A stretch of 64,000 nucleotides of DNA. Origin: Fluviicola sp. Lineage in GTDB: Bacteria > Bacteroidota > Bacteroidia > Flavobacteriales_D > Crocinitomicaceae. Positions 63,530 through 64,000 of the stretch are shown here, in pieces. A model generated the notes under the pieces. The model made no database searches and was not told the DNA's origin. It saw nothing but the letters and a program-made list of their open reading frames with translations. Location of the stretch: contig NVXV01000008.1 in NCBI GenBank assembly GCA_002734085.1, positions 106,268 to 170,267 on the forward strand. The letters run 5' to 3'. Each line of letters opens with the position of its first letter. Position 1 is the stretch's first letter. The position numbers and the translations under genes were made by a program.

Positions 63530-64000
63530 ATTATAAAATATATTCTTAGGGCAGTCATATTCTAACTTTTCCCTGGGTCTGTTATTTATTTTGTGTTGAA
63601 ATTCAACTAGTTGTTCTTTTGTGTAAATGCTTAAATCATCTTCTTTTTTCACATATTGTCTAATTAACTTATTTGCATGCTCAATAGATCCTTTCTCCCA
63701 AGAACAGTAGGGATGAGCAAAGTAGATAGCTGCTTTTATCTTTTTACTGATTTGTAAATGCTGAGCGAACTCAGGACCATTGTCTGATCTGATGAACTCT
63801 GGCTTGCCGTGTTTCAGGAAGAGCGGATAGAGCGTCTCCAGAACCTCCGCATTGCCCATTCGAGGCTTCACCGCCACGCACAGGGCTTCGCGGCTGTACT
63901 CACCCAGCACGGTCAATATCTTGTAGGGCCGGCCGTTGGTCAGCTTGTCATGGACGAAATCTATGCTCCAGATATGGTTCTGATATCTGGGGCGCAGCCG
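63497..64000 (-). mobile_element. Transposase, IS30-like C-terminus fused to IS3-type catalytic region (partial)
   Basis: The frame is open to the window end; the first 28 codons beyond the only internal TTG (63916) also read through (WSIDFVHDKLTNGRPYKI). Residues encoded at 63810-64000 are IS3/IS481-like rve (SIDFVHD with first Asp, GEYSREAL, LETLYPLFLKHG). From about 63800 down to 63497 the frame reads as the IS30 C-terminus (ISKKIKAAIYFAHPYCSWEKG, NKLIRQYVKKEDDL, NNRPREKLEY), ending with NGNVAFAS. The switch is at the shared SDNGPEF motif. Base composition also switches. It may be a real recombinant or an assembly chimera. Confidence 0.75.

Noticed and set aside
1..64000. tRNA, rRNA, CRISPR arrays, prophage genes, plasmid origin
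   Set aside because: Looked for cloverleaf-like segments, regularly spaced direct repeats and phage or replication motifs; none supported. This was by reading only, not by a covariance-model scan.

Overview
The window is an AT-rich chromosomal segment from a marine-type Bacteroidota, most likely Flavobacteriales (Cryomorphaceae/Crocinitomicaceae-like; this placement is inference). The evidence is the parA-parB-DUF5683-dapB-lepB-WbqC gene order typical of Flavobacteriia, a DUF3276 PUR-like protein, TonB receptor/DUF4249 pairs, a giant secreted protein with SprB and PKD modules and a type IX secretion (T9SS type B) C-terminal domain, and repeated -7 promoter boxes of the Bacteroidetes form TAnnTTTG with TTTG or TTG about 19-22 bases upstream.

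Layout. 1-5.5 kb (minus strand): chromosome partitioning genes (parA, parB), DUF5683, lysine/cell-wall gene dapB, an enlarged signal peptidase I and the start of a WbqC-like gene. 5.5-13.2 kb: a lipoprotein D-Ala-D-Ala dipeptidase, rarA with its own promoter and a separate putative ~70-nt small RNA just upstream, an alpha/beta-hydrolase pair including a two-hydrolase fusion, efp, rpe and an L,D-transpeptidase lipoprotein. 13.3-24.6 kb (plus strand): rhomboid protease, class IV aminotransferase, FMN reductase, ettA, pepD, DUF3820, a small lipoprotein, purL and an LpxR-like lipid A deacylase, with a dispersed palindromic repeat family in the gaps.

24.8-32 kb: GNAT, S9 peptidase, an unrecognised regulator-like protein facing a small unknown gene across an array of six ACTTAA/TTAAGT hexamers, a 700-bp gene-poor stretch holding a terminator, a MITE-like inverted-repeat element and a decayed palindromic repeat, then an XRE-type regulator with a palindrome on its promoter and mnmA. 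32-46 kb: a secreted CarboxypepD_reg-like protein, RRM protein, LytS/LytR-type two-component pair, MarR regulator with a textbook promoter, a TonB-type outer-membrane receptor broken by a stop codon and a frameshift, a saccharopine/alanine dehydrogenase-like enzyme, a VWA membrane protein, AlkD, and a second, intact TonB receptor with its DUF4249 lipoprotein.

46-64 kb: a TPR-(GAF)4-SpoIIE phosphatase split by one in-frame stop, a Bbp2-like porin, topoisomerase IV (parE-parC), a small secreted protein translationally coupled to a 1783-residue T9SS surface protein, and a second secreted-protein gene cut short by an insertion sequence. That IS runs off the window end and looks chimeric: an AT-rich IS30-like C-terminus joined to a GC-rich IS3-type catalytic region.

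No rRNA, tRNA or CRISPR array was seen. All family assignments are from reading motifs; no database search was run.
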